A stretch of DNA of 57,078 bases from Verrucomicrobiales bacterium (GTDB lineage: Bacteria > Verrucomicrobiota > Verrucomicrobiae > Limisphaerales > UBA1100): contig PBLV01000007.1 in the NCBI GenBank assembly GCA_002721895.1, positions 1 through 57,078 on the forward strand, in the 5' to 3' direction. The position numbers were made by a program, and so were the translations under genes. Below, one piece after another: positions 29,368 through 37,741 of the stretch (position 1 is the first letter of the stretch; every line of letters begins with the position of its first letter). The notes below the pieces were generated by a model. The model had not been told where the DNA came from and did no database searches. It saw only the letters and a program-made list of their open reading frames with translations.

Positions 29368-29396
29368 TGTAGCCGTGACCACCGGTCACGGCTACA
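29368..29396. repeat. 13-bp-arm perfect palindrome at the HAD/oligopeptidase junction
   Basis: TGTAGCCGTGACC (29368-29380) and GGTCACGGCTACA (29384-29396) are exact complements with a 3-nt loop. They occupy most of the 46-bp gap between the oligopeptidase stop (29403) and the HAD start (29356). A transcript crossing the junction would form a stable hairpin close to the HAD ribosome-binding region. Confidence 0.75.
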
Positions 29397-29402
29397 GCAT
29401 CC

Positions 29403-31556
29403 TCAATCCCCCGCCGGGATGACCGGGTTCAACCCCAGCGCCTTCACCAGAAACGCCAGCCGGTCCGCAGCCTCGTCGATGCGCTTGCTGGTGGGCTTGC
29501 CGGCACCGTGGCCGGCGCGCGTCTCGATGCGGATGAGCGCGGGAGCCTCGCCGCTCTGGGTTGCCTGCAGGCGCGCGGCGAACTTGAAACTGTGGCTCGG
29601 CACCACGCGGTCGTCGTGGTCGGCGGTGGTCACCATCGTCGCGGGATACGCTGTGCCGTTCTTTAAATTGTGGTACGGCGAGTAGGCGTGCAGCGCCTTG
29701 AATTCCTCCGCGTTGTCGGGCGAGCCGTAGTCGCTCGTCCACGCCCAGCCGATGGTGAACTTATGGAACCGCAGCATGTCCATCACGCCCACCGCCGGCA
29801 GCGTCGCGCCGAAGAGCTTCGGCCGTTGCGTCATGCACGCGCCGACGAGCAGCCCGCCGTTGCTGCCACCGGCGATGGCCAGCCGGTCGCTGCTCGTGTA
29901 GAGGTTCGCCTTCAGCCATTCCGCCGCGGCGATGAAATCGTCGAACACGTTTTGCTTGTCCAGCTTCGTGCCCGCCTTGTGCCAAGCCTCGCCGTACTCG
30001 CCTCCACCGCGGAGGTTGGGCATCGCGTAGATGCCGCCCATCTCCATCCACACCAGATTTTGCACGGAGAAGCCGGGTGTCAGGCTGACATTGAACCCGC
30101 CGTATCCGTACAGCAGGCAGGGGCTTGTGCCGTCCAGCTCCAGCCCGCGCTTGTGAGTGATGAACATCGGCACGCGCGTGCCATCCTTGCTGTGGTAAAA
30201 CACTTGGCGCGTGACGAAATCTGCGGGGTTGAAGTCGACCCTCGGCTGGCGAAACACGGTGCTCTTGCCCGTCTTCAAGTCCAAGCGGTAAACCGTGCCC
30301 GGTTCCGTGAAACTGCGGAAGGAATAAAACGTCTCCGCGTCGTCCGCGCGCCCGCCGAAGCCGCCCGCCGAGCCCATACCCGGCAAGGCAATCTCGCGCA
30401 GACGCCGGCCCTGCATGTCGAACACCTTCACCTGGCTGTGGGCATCCTTTAAGTAGCCGGCCACGAGCTGGCCGTTCAGGTGGCTCACCCAGCGCAGCGT
30501 CTCAGCGGCGTGCGGGATGATCTCCTTTGTCTCGCTGGGCTTGTCGGTGTCGATGGCGATCACCCGGCCGCGCGGCGCGCCGAGGTCGGTGCGGAAGTAA
30601 AACACGCCGCCAACATTGCCGAGGAAACTGTAGTCCGCGTCGAACTCATCGAGCAGCTCGGCCACCTTCGCATCTTTTTGCTGGAGGTCTTTGTAATAAA
30701 CGCGGTTGCGGCGGTCGGTGCCCTGCCAGATGGTGATGACGAGGTAACGGTCGTCCTCCGTGACCGTCGCGCCATAGCCCCACTTGGGATGCTCCGGCCG
30801 GTGGTAAACCAGCTCATCCGCGCTCTGCGGCGTGCCGAGCCTGTGGAAGTAGAGCTTCTGGTTCAGGTTGACGCCCGACAACTTTGCGCCGGACTTGGGC
30901 GCATCGTAGCGGCTGTAGTAAAAGCCGCTGCCATCGCCACGCCAGGCCGCGCTGGAGAACTTCACCCAGCGCAGGTGGTCGCCAAGGTCGAGGCCGGTGT
31001 CGACATTGCGCACGCGCCATTCCTGCCAGTCGGAGCCGGCGGCGGAAGTGCTGTAGGCGAGATGCTTACCATCATCGCTCACGCGCCAGCGGCTCAAGGC
31101 CACGGTACCGTCTTTCGAGAGCGTGTTGGGATCCAGCAGAATGCGGCCGGAGCTGTCCAGTGACTCGGTGACGTACAGCACACTTTGGTTCTGCAGCCCG
31201 TCGTTGCGCGTGTAAAAAAAACGGCCGCCCGCCTTCACGGGGACGCCGAAGCGCTCGAAGTTCCAGAGCTTCTTCAAGCGCGCGCGGATGGCGGGGCGCT
31301 CGGGGATGGTGTCGAGATAGGCGAAGGTGAGCTGGTTTTGGGCCTTCACCCAGGCACGCGTGTCGGGCGCGTCGGCGTTCTCCAGCCAGCGGAAGGGGTC
31401 GGCCACTTGAACGCCGTGGAGAGTGTCGACTTGGTCGACAGTCTTGGCCGGGGGATATTGCAGGCGGCCATTGGGCAGGAGCTTGCCGGGGGTGATGGTC
31501 TGCGTGGCGCAGCCGGTGGCGATGAGCAGGAGAGTGATCCACAGTGCTGCCGGCAT
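29403..31556 (-). CDS. Prolyl oligopeptidase family lipoprotein (S9A)
   Basis: This serine peptidase of 717 residues cleaves short peptides after proline in characterised relatives. The N-terminus (MPAALWITLLLIATGCA) is a lipoprotein signal with lipobox IATGC, so the enzyme should be anchored at the membrane. A beta-propeller (about residues 70-430) precedes the alpha/beta-hydrolase domain. The catalytic Ser is in GGSNGGLLVG, Asp in DHDDRVVPSH and His in RAGHGAGKP; RGGGEYGEAWH is also diagnostic. The start codon lies inside a palindromic repeat (31544-31605). A longer frame exists upstream but overlaps folC and lacks a signal peptide. Confidence 0.92.
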   Translation of the reverse strand: MPAALWITLLLIATGCATQTITPGKLLPNGRLQYPPAKTVDQVDTLHGVQVADPFRWLENADAPDTRAWVKAQNQLTFAYLDTIPERPAIRARLKKLWNFERFGVPVKAGGRFFYTRNDGLQNQSVLYVTESLDSSGRILLDPNTLSKDGTVALSRWRVSDDGKHLAYSTSAAGSDWQEWRVRNVDTGLDLGDHLRWVKFSSAAWRGDGSGFYYSRYDAPKSGAKLSGVNLNQKLYFHRLGTPQSADELVYHRPEHPKWGYGATVTEDDRYLVITIWQGTDRRNRVYYKDLQQKDAKVAELLDEFDADYSFLGNVGGVFYFRTDLGAPRGRVIAIDTDKPSETKEIIPHAAETLRWVSHLNGQLVAGYLKDAHSQVKVFDMQGRRLREIALPGMGSAGGFGGRADDAETFYSFRSFTEPGTVYRLDLKTGKSTVFRQPRVDFNPADFVTRQVFYHSKDGTRVPMFITHKRGLELDGTSPCLLYGYGGFNVSLTPGFSVQNLVWMEMGGIYAMPNLRGGGEYGEAWHKAGTKLDKQNVFDDFIAAAEWLKANLYTSSDRLAIAGGSNGGLLVGACMTQRPKLFGATLPAVGVMDMLRFHKFTIGWAWTSDYGSPDNAEEFKALHAYSPYHNLKNGTAYPATMVTTADHDDRVVPSHSFKFAARLQATQSGEAPALIRIETRAGHGAGKPTSKRIDEAADRLAFLVKALGLNPVIPAGD

Positions 31557-31605
31557 CTTGCCGGCAGGGGATCGTTCAATTCTGCCGGCAAGATGCCGGC
31601 AGCAC
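31544..31605. repeat. Dispersed palindromic repeat, copy 2 (folC/oligopeptidase junction)
   Basis: Arms 31544-31567 and 31582-31605 are 24 nt each and perfectly complementary, with a 14-nt loop. On the minus strand the first arm is translated as the last residues of FolC (VLPASCRQ), the loop holds the folC stop at 31576-31578, and the second arm contains the ATG of the oligopeptidase at 31556. The same arm sequence recurs at 27941 and 32905. Confidence 0.95.
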
Positions 31606-32844
31606 GTTGTCATCCATCTTCCATTCATTGAGGCCTCGCTCGTCGGTTTCGGGTTGCGGGGAGACATTCAAGCGTTCCATGACCTCGCCCACCAGATAAA
31701 TCGAACCGGCGACGACCACAAGAGGCTCCTTGGCCAGCCGCTCCAGACCATCGGCGACGGAGGATGCGGCTTCGGCTTCACAGAATTCGCCGCAAGTATC
31801 GGCAATGATTTCGGGTAGCTGTGACTTCTGGCTGCTGGTCGGCACGGCCACCACGCGCGCAGCGAGGGGGGCGATGAGGCGGCACATTTCGCGCCAGTTT
31901 TTTTCGCCGGACATGCTGAGGAGAACGGCGGGGCGCTGGGCGGCGGGGTCGGTTTTTAAAATGTCCACAAGCGCGCGCATGCTGGCGGGATTGTGCGCGG
32001 CGTCGAGGAGAATGCGGCGGCCTCCTTCGTGATGCCACTGCGCACGGGCGGGCCAGCGGACGCTGGCGAGGCCGTCGCGGATGGTGGCATCGTCGATGCC
32101 AAGGGAGCGGGCGGTGGTTGCGGCGAGGGCGGCGTTCTGTTCTTGGTGTTTTCCGGCGAGGGGAGTTTTAAAATGCCCGGCGGGGTTGGCGAACGTGAGG
32201 GGGGCGTCTTGGGCGGTGGCGGCTTGCTCGATGACGAGGCGGGCCTCTTCATCCTGGGGGGCGCTGATGACGGGGACGTGGGGCTTGATGATCCCGGCTT
32301 TCTCGGCGGCGATCTCGGGCAGGGTGTCGCCAAGCCATTGCTGGTGGTCGAGGGCGATGGGGGTGAGGATGGCGGCGGCGGGGGTGACGATGTTGGTGGC
32401 GTCGAGGCGTCCGCCGAGGCCGGTTTCGAGGAGGACGAAGTCGCACTCGCTGTCGGCGAAGTGTTTTAAGGCAAGGACGGTGACGACCTCGAAGAAGGTG
32501 GGGTGGATTTCGAGGGGACAGTCGGTGAGGAATTCGCGCATCTCGTTGGCGAGGCGGGCGAGGTCGGGCTCGGGGATGAGTTGGCGGTTGACTTGGATGC
32601 GTTCGCGAAAGCTGACGAGGTGGGGGGAGGTGAAGAGGCCGGTCTTCATGCCGGCATGACGGCAGATGCTCTCGAGCATGGCGCAGACGGAGCCTTTGCC
32701 GTTGGTGCCGGCGACGTGGAGGATGCGGAGGCGATCCGGCGGATTGCCCGCGAGCGCGGCAAGGCGGCGCGGGTTCTCGAGGCCGAGCTTCGCGCCGAAG
32801 AGGCGGAGGTCGTAGAGCCACTGGATGGCCTCGGGGTAGGTCAT
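31576..32844 (-). CDS. folC: Folylpolyglutamate synthase / dihydrofolate synthase
   Basis: This Mur-ligase-type enzyme adds glutamate to dihydropteroate or folates in the cytoplasm. The 422-residue protein starts at MTYPEAIQWLYDL (ATG 32844). The ATP loop is VAGTNGKGSVCAML; TSPHLVSFRERIQ and ETGLGGRLDATNIV are family motifs, and LLDAAHNPASMRAL begins the C-terminal domain. The conserved part ends near VGEVMERL, after which about 26 residues follow. The last eight before the final Asn (VLPASCRQ) are encoded by the palindromic repeat, so the C-terminus has been extended by that element. Confidence 0.95.
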   Translation of the reverse strand: MTYPEAIQWLYDLRLFGAKLGLENPRRLAALAGNPPDRLRILHVAGTNGKGSVCAMLESICRHAGMKTGLFTSPHLVSFRERIQVNRQLIPEPDLARLANEMREFLTDCPLEIHPTFFEVVTVLALKHFADSECDFVLLETGLGGRLDATNIVTPAAAILTPIALDHQQWLGDTLPEIAAEKAGIIKPHVPVISAPQDEEARLVIEQAATAQDAPLTFANPAGHFKTPLAGKHQEQNAALAATTARSLGIDDATIRDGLASVRWPARAQWHHEGGRRILLDAAHNPASMRALVDILKTDPAAQRPAVLLSMSGEKNWREMCRLIAPLAARVVAVPTSSQKSQLPEIIADTCGEFCEAEAASSVADGLERLAKEPLVVVAGSIYLVGEVMERLNVSPQPETDERGLNEWKMDDNVLPASCRQN

Positions 32845-32851
32845 GGTTTTC

Positions 32852-32928
32852 GTGCTGCCGGCATCATGCCGGCAGATTTCGGCTTTGGGCAAGGGCAACG
32901 GTTTCTGCCGGCAAGATGCCGGCAGCAC
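32852..32928. repeat. Dispersed palindromic repeat, copy 3 (pyrG/folC gap)
   Basis: Left arm 32852-32875 and right arm 32905-32928 are 24 nt each and complementary but for about two bases; the loop is 29 nt. The right arm is identical to the other two copies. It fills nearly all of the 86-bp gap between the pyrG stop (32931) and folC ATG (32844), ending 7 bp before the start, so it leaves no room for a normal Shine-Dalgarno sequence. Confidence 0.92.
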
Positions 32929-32930
32929 GG

Positions 32931-34535
32931 TCAACTGCTGGCGTGCTGGTGGGCGGCCTTGATGAAGCCGGCGAAGAGAGGGTGGGGGCGGTGGGGCTTG
33001 CTTAAAAACTCGGGGTGAAACTGGCTGGCCATGTAGAAGGGGTGGTCTTTCAACTCGATGAGTTCGACCAGGCCGCCATCGGGGGAGGTGCCGCTGAAGA
33101 CAAATCCGGCGGCCTCAAACTGGTCGCGGTAGGCGTTATTGAACTCGTAGCGGTGGCGGTGGCGCTCGTTGATTTCGCCTTTGTTGTAAATGGTGGCGGC
33201 GCGGCTGCCATCCTTCAGGCGGCAGGGCTGGGCGCCAAGGCGCATGGTGCCGCCCATGTCGGTGATGTTCTGTTGCTCGTCGAGCAGGGCGATGATGGGG
33301 TGCGGCGAGTCGGGCTCGAACTCGGCGGAGTGCGCGCCGTCAAGGCCGAGGGCGTTGCGGGCAAACTCGATGGAGGCAATCTGCATGCCGAGGCAAAGGC
33401 CGAGATAAGGGATGTTGTTTTCGCGGGCGTATTGGGCGGCACGAATCTTGCCCTCGATGCCGCGTTCGCCGAAGCCGCCGGGCACGAGCACGCCGGAAAG
33501 ATCGGCGAGGCTTTTGACGCCGCCGTTATTTTCAATCGCCTCGGAATCGACGCGGACGATTTCCACGCCGCAATCGTTGGCGCCACCGCCGTGGGTAACG
33601 GCTTCGTAAACGCTCTTGTAGGCGTCCTGCAGCTCGATGTATTTGCCGATGACGCCAATCTTCACGCGATGTTTCGGCTCGCACAAACGGCGCAGCATGT
33701 CTTCCCAGCGGCTCATGTCCGGCGGGGCGGTCTCGAGACCGAGGCGATTGCAGATGAGTTCGTCCATGCCTTCGCGGCGGAGCATGATGGGCACTTCGTA
33801 AATGGAATGGGCGACGTCGATTTCCTCAATGACCGCCTCGACGGGCACGTTGCAGAACATCGAAATCTTCGCGCGCAAATCATCCTCGAGCGGTTTCTCG
33901 GTGCGCGCGACAAGAATGTCCGGCGCAATGCCGATCTCGCGGAGCTTGGCGACCGACTGCTGCGTGGGCTTGGTCTTCAGTTCGCCGGCGGCCTTGATGA
34001 AGGGCACGAAGGTGACGTGGACGAACATCGCATTCTCGCGGCCGACCTCCAGCGCGAATTCGCGAATCGCCTCGAGGAACGGCAGCCCCTCGATGTCGCC
34101 GGTGGTGCCGCCGATCTCGGTGATGATGATGTCCGCGCCGCTCTTTTCGCCAACGAGCCGAATGCGGTTTTTGATTTCATCCGTCACGTGCGGGATCACC
34201 TGCACCGTTTTGCCGAGATAATCACCGCGCCGTTCCTGCTCGAGCACGCGCTGGTAAACCTGTCCGCTGGTGAGGTTATTGAAACGCGTGAGCGTGGAAT
34301 CGGTGAACCGCTCGTAGTGCCCGAGGTCGAGATCCGTCTCCGCGCCGTCATCCAGCACGTAAACCTCGCCGTGCTGAAACGGACTCATCGTGCCGGGATC
34401 GACATTTAAATAAGGATCAAACTTTTGCAGCGCCACCTTGAGCCCGCGGCTCTCCAGCAACGTGCCGAGAGAGGCGGCCGTGAGTCCCTTGCCCAGGGAA
34501 CTGACCACTCCGCCTGTCAAAAAAATGTACTTCAT
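32931..34535 (-). CDS. pyrG: CTP synthase
   Basis: The enzyme converts UTP to CTP with glutamine as nitrogen donor. The 534-residue protein has the N-terminal synthase domain ([18 protein letters not shown] at residues 5-22; [27 protein letters not shown]) and a C-terminal class I glutamine amidotransferase domain with the nucleophile Cys in [11 protein letters not shown]. Length is normal. It overlaps kdsB by 4 bp; CTP is the co-substrate of KdsB, which makes the pairing functionally sensible. Confidence 0.98.
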   Translation of the reverse strand: MKYIFLTGGVVSSLGKGLTAASLGTLLESRGLKVALQKFDPYLNVDPGTMSPFQHGEVYVLDDGAETDLDLGHYERFTDSTLTRFNNLTSGQVYQRVLEQERRGDYLGKTVQVIPHVTDEIKNRIRLVGEKSGADIIITEIGGTTGDIEGLPFLEAIREFALEVGRENAMFVHVTFVPFIKAAGELKTKPTQQSVAKLREIGIAPDILVARTEKPLEDDLRAKISMFCNVPVEAVIEEIDVAHSIYEVPIMLRREGMDELICNRLGLETAPPDMSRWEDMLRRLCEPKHRVKIGVIGKYIELQDAYKSVYEAVTHGGGANDCGVEIVRVDSEAIENNGGVKSLADLSGVLVPGGFGERGIEGKIRAAQYARENNIPYLGLCLGMQIASIEFARNALGLDGAHSAEFEPDSPHPIIALLDEQQNITDMGGTMRLGAQPCRLKDGSRAATIYNKGEINERHRHRYEFNNAYRDQFEAAGFVFSGTSPDGGLVELIELKDHPFYMASQFHPEFLSKPHRPHPLFAGFIKAAHQHASS

Positions 34536-35272
34536 GCTTCCCGCAGCAATGCCTCGACGCGCACCACATCCTCGGGCACGTCCACGCCCACCGCCTCGTG
34601 CTCCACTTGCCGCACGGCGATGGCGATGCCGTTCTCCAGCGCGCGCAACTGCTCGAGCCGTTCCGCCTCCTCCAGCGGCGAGGGCGCCATGCCCACCAGC
34701 CGCGCCAAGGTTTCCCGGCGGTAACCGTAAATGCCCAAGTGTTTCAAAAACGGAAATGCCGCCAGTTGGGCGGCGGCGTCCGCGTCAGCCAGATCGCGCA
34801 CGAAAGGAATCGTTCGCCGCGAGAAATATAGGGCGCGGCCCGCGGCGCTGACAACGACTTTCACCACATTCGGGTCCGAAACATCGGAAATGTTGTTCAC
34901 AGGCGAGGCGGCGGTGGACATTTCGGCGTCGTTGAGCGCCTCGGCGACGGCATCGATTACCGCCGGCGCAATGAGCGGCTCGTCGCCCTGCACGTTCACG
35001 ACCGCATCGCAATCCACCCGCGCGGCGACCTCGGCAATGCGATCGGTTCCCGTGGGATGATCGGCGCGGGTCATCTCCACGCGGCAAAAATCCCGCGCCA
35101 CCTCCGCAATGCGGTCATTATCCGTGGCCACAATCACCTCCGCCAAGCTCGCCGCCTCCCGGCACCTCTCCACCACATGCGCGATCAACGGCTTGCCCGC
35201 AATGGGATGCAACGGTTTGCCGGGAAATCGCGAGGAGGCGTAACGCGCGGGGATGATGCCGATGATGTTCAT
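34532..35272 (-). CDS. kdsB: 3-deoxy-manno-octulosonate cytidylyltransferase
   Basis: KdsB activates KDO as CMP-KDO for lipid A-core assembly. The 246-residue protein starts at [20 protein letters not shown], the family signature; an upstream extension of the frame overlaps hicA and is not used. [10 protein letters not shown] and [12 protein letters not shown] are typical. The ATG overlaps the hicA stop and the stop overlaps the pyrG start, 4 bp each. Gene order puts a toxin gene directly upstream of this essential LPS step. Confidence 0.96.
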   Translation of the reverse strand: MNIIGIIPARYASSRFPGKPLHPIAGKPLIAHVVERCREAASLAEVIVATDNDRIAEVARDFCRVEMTRADHPTGTDRIAEVAARVDCDAVVNVQGDEPLIAPAVIDAVAEALNDAEMSTAASPVNNISDVSDPNVVKVVVSAAGRALYFSRRTIPFVRDLADADAAAQLAAFPFLKHLGIYGYRRETLARLVGMAPSPLEEAERLEQLRALENGIAIAVRQVEHEAVGVDVPEDVVRVEALLREA

Positions 35273-35496
35273 TTCCAGTTGAGATAATCGTCCTGTGAAA
35301 AGCCGGCGTCCTTGAGGATTCGCTTGGTCAAGCCGCGCCCCAAATCCGTGCCCGAGTGCAGCGGTACCGTCGCCGCCACCTTGCGTTCCCCGTGCCAAAG
35401 GGTGAGGTGGCTGCCGCGCTGGCGATCCTCCACAAATCCCTGCGCCTTCAGGAAACGCACCAATTCCGCCGCCGTGATGGTCGGCATGCGGCTCAT
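35269..35496 (-). CDS. hicA: HicA-like toxin (mRNA interferase)
   Basis: This 75-residue protein is the toxin of a type II pair; HicA proteins have a double-stranded-RNA-binding fold and cleave mRNA independently of translation. The pattern TAAELVRFLKAQGF, then RQRGSHLTLWHG with the catalytic His in GSH, then VPLHSGTDLGRGLTKRILKDAG is classic for the YcfA/HicA family. It overlaps hicB (upstream) and kdsB (downstream) by 4 bp each. All key residues are present, so it should be active. Confidence 0.93.
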   Translation of the reverse strand: MSRMPTITAAELVRFLKAQGFVEDRQRGSHLTLWHGERKVAATVPLHSGTDLGRGLTKRILKDAGFSQDDYLNWK

Positions 35497-35735
35497 GCCG
35501 GCAGCGCGAACGTCAATTCCTCCACGTGCACGATGCGGTCATTGGGCGGGATCGGCTCGCCCTTTTCGCGCAACGTCTCCAGGTGCAGCGCGATCGCCTC
35601 GCGGATGTTCGCCTTCGCCTCCTCGATAGTGGCGCCGTTGGACACACACCCCGGCAGCGAAGGCGAATACGCCGAATAGCCCGCCGTCGCATCCGCCTCG
35701 CGCTCAATCACCACCTCGAAGGAATGATACGTCAT
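35493..35735 (-). CDS. hicB: HicB-like antitoxin
   Basis: The 80-residue protein has the partial RNase H fold of HicB: a beta strand with GYSAYSPSLPGCVSNGAT followed by a helix (IEEAKANIREAIALHLETLR). There is no C-terminal DNA-binding domain, so self-repression through this protein alone would be unusual; it matches the short HicB class. It precedes hicA with a 4-bp overlap and follows gmhB after 31 bp. It would neutralise HicA by direct binding. Confidence 0.92.
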   Translation of the reverse strand: MTYHSFEVVIEREADATAGYSAYSPSLPGCVSNGATIEEAKANIREAIALHLETLREKGEPIPPNDRIVHVEELTFALPA

Positions 35736-35766
35736 GCGCGCACCTTATCGCATTCTCCAAACCAAT

Positions 35767-36312
35767 TCAACGGCTGTCCGCGACAATCCATTCCACCGCC
35801 TCCGGCAATCCATCCACCACCACCGCGCCGGCCGTCTCGGGGTGGTCGCGTTCGTGCTCGGCGCCGTAGCCGGTGCGCACGAGGATGCTTTGTTTTACGC
35901 CGGCGTTCCAGCCGCATTGCAGGTCCAGCAGCTTGTCGCCTATCATGTAGCTGCGCGCCAAATCCACGCCGAACTCCGCCGCCGCATCGAGTAGAAACTT
36001 CGGGCTCGGCTTGCGCCCCGGGCTTTCGGCTTCCGGCGATTCCGGCGCGAAATAAATTTTCTCAAACCGTACCCCATCGGAAGCGAGCATCTCCGCCAGT
36101 CGCGTGTTCACCGCGTGCATGTCATCCTCCGTGTAATAACCGCGCCCGATGCCGGATTGGTTGGTGACGATGAAGAGCGGAAAGCCCGCATCCATCAGCC
36201 GACGCAACGTCGCACCTGTGCCCGGAAAAATCTCCACCGCGTCGGGGTCATCCAGATAATGCCGCTCCACATTGAGCGTGCCGTCGCGATCGAGGAAAAC
36301 AGCGCGGTTCAT
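35767..36312 (-). CDS. gmhB: D,D-heptose 1,7-bisphosphate phosphatase-like HAD protein
   Basis: GmhB removes the 7-phosphate during ADP-heptose synthesis for the LPS core. The 181-residue protein has VFLDRDGTLN (motif I, both catalytic Asp), IVTNQSGIGRGYY (motif II) and SYMIGDKLLDLQCG (motif IV). The zinc-binding cysteines of E. coli GmhB in the loop before the KP motif are missing (YFAPESPEAESPGRKPSP). It overlaps the heptose kinase gene by 4 bp, which strongly supports the pathway assignment. Histidinol phosphatase is the main alternative for this fold. Confidence 0.88.
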   Translation of the reverse strand: MNRAVFLDRDGTLNVERHYLDDPDAVEIFPGTGATLRRLMDAGFPLFIVTNQSGIGRGYYTEDDMHAVNTRLAEMLASDGVRFEKIYFAPESPEAESPGRKPSPKFLLDAAAEFGVDLARSYMIGDKLLDLQCGWNAGVKQSILVRTGYGAEHERDHPETAGAVVVDGLPEAVEWIVADSR

Positions 36313-37316
36313 GCGAAGCTGGCGGCCAATTCCTTGGGCGCCACCGTGGCCGTCCCCACTTTGCCAACCACCACCCCGGCGGCGTGATTGGAAAACACCG
36401 CCGCCTCTAGTGGCGACGCCCCGGCTGCGATGGCTGCGGTGAAACTGGCGATCACCGTGTCACCCGCGCCGGACACATCGTACACCTCCCGCGCCACCGT
36501 CGGGATTACCACCGGCCGCGCGCCACGCTGTGCCAGCAGCATGCCCTGCTCACTCAGCGTCACCAGCAGCAGCGCCGGTTGGTATGCCGCCTGCACCGCC
36601 TTCACGACGGCCAATAAATTCTTGTCGCGCAGTGGATTCGCGTGCCGCGTGTCATCCGCCTTGCCCGCCATCTCAAACAACTCCGCGCGATTGGGCGTGA
36701 TGAGCGACATCCCCGAGACCTCCAGCCGATGCGCCGGCTTTGGATCCAGGCTCAGCCAAATCCCCCGCGGCCGGCACAAGCCGCGCAGCCCCTCGAGCAG
36801 TTCCTGCGTCACCACCCCCTTGTTGTAATCGCCCACGATGACTGCATCCGCGCCCTCGATCGCCTTATCCACTGCCGCCAGCAACCGGCGCGCCACCCGC
36901 CCATCGCCCGCCTGGCCCGACTCCCGGTCGATCCGCACCACCTGCTGCTGATGCGCCACCACCCGCGTTTTGCGCGTGGTCATCCGGTCGCTCACCGCCT
37001 TGAGGCCGCCGCTGCCCACGGCCTCTGCTTTTAACAGGGATCGCAGCTGCTTGGCGCCCTCATCCTTGCCCACCAAGCCGAACAACTCCACCCCCGCCCC
37101 CAGCGCCGTGAGATTGCGCGCCACGTTGGCCGCGCCGCCCGGCATGAAGCTCTCCCGCTCAAACTCCACCACCGGCACCGGCGCCTCCGGCGAAATGCGC
37201 CGCACGTTGCCCCACAGGAACTCATCCAGCATCACGTCGCCCACCACCACCACCCGGCACCGCGCCGCCGCCCGCAGCAGGCTATTCACTCGCTGGCGTG
37301 TGAGTGTTTTACTCAT
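36309..37316 (-). CDS. rfaE1: D-glycero-beta-D-manno-heptose-7-phosphate kinase (RfaE domain I)
   Basis: This PfkB-family kinase phosphorylates heptose-7-phosphate at C1. The 335-residue protein shows VVVGDVMLDEFLWG near the N-terminus, PVVEFERESFMPGGAANVAR for substrate binding, and the catalytic YDVSGAGDTVIASF near the C-terminus. There is no fused nucleotidyltransferase domain, so this is the stand-alone kinase (HldA/RfaE1 type); the adenylyltransferase must lie elsewhere. It overlaps both vapC-like and gmhB by 4 bp. Confidence 0.93.
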   Translation of the reverse strand: MSKTLTRQRVNSLLRAAARCRVVVVGDVMLDEFLWGNVRRISPEAPVPVVEFERESFMPGGAANVARNLTALGAGVELFGLVGKDEGAKQLRSLLKAEAVGSGGLKAVSDRMTTRKTRVVAHQQQVVRIDRESGQAGDGRVARRLLAAVDKAIEGADAVIVGDYNKGVVTQELLEGLRGLCRPRGIWLSLDPKPAHRLEVSGMSLITPNRAELFEMAGKADDTRHANPLRDKNLLAVVKAVQAAYQPALLLVTLSEQGMLLAQRGARPVVIPTVAREVYDVSGAGDTVIASFTAAIAAGASPLEAAVFSNHAAGVVVGKVGTATVAPKELAASFA

Positions 37317-37741
37317 CGCCTGCCCTTCCCCGGCATCAGGACTGGCACGACCTGCCGTCCATTACGCCGGTAAATTTGAAAGTCCGAATCAACGGTCCAC
37401 ACCACGCAGCGTGGCTGCAATTCCGTCATTCGCACCAAGCACGCATCAGCCAGCGACATCGGTACGTTTTGATACCGGCGCATCAAGGCCAAGACAGGCT
37501 TCTGTTCCTGCCCCAATGAAAACCCAAGCTGTATCATCCCACTGTCCACCAAACCCAATGCCTTGGTTGAGTCCAAGCCCGATGACTTTAACAGAAAAGT
37601 CGCCTCAGTAATCACCGGTTCATTGGTGATCAATGGTGGATCCAGCTTTTTCAACTGCTCAACCACCCTGTCATGAAATTGGTCACGCGCGTCCACCGCC
37701 GCCACAATGGGCCCGGTATCAACGAAGATTTTTTCTCTCAC
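37313..37741 (-). CDS. PIN-domain toxin, VapC-like
   Basis: The 142-residue PIN-domain ribonuclease has the expected acidic residues: Asp in FVDTGPIVAAVD, Glu in EPVITEATFLL, Asp in MSLADACLVRM and Asp in VWTVDSDFQIYR. VapC toxins cleave specific RNAs, often tRNA or rRNA. The gene overlaps its antitoxin by 23 bp and the downstream heptose kinase by 4 bp (ATGA), so its translation may feed the LPS gene. Confidence 0.9.
   Translation of the reverse strand: MREKIFVDTGPIVAAVDARDQFHDRVVEQLKKLDPPLITNEPVITEATFLLKSSGLDSTKALGLVDSGMIQLGFSLGQEQKPVLALMRRYQNVPMSLADACLVRMTELQPRCVVWTVDSDFQIYRRNGRQVVPVLMPGKGRR

Noticed and set aside
33015..34409. Plus-strand frame of 464 codons opposite pyrG
   Set aside because: Ala/Val/Asp-rich complement of a well-identified CTP synthase; no domain or start signal.
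35494..35512. Possible fourth copy of the 24-nt palindromic arm
   Set aside because: Only about ten bases match and there is no opposite arm; it lies inside hicB.
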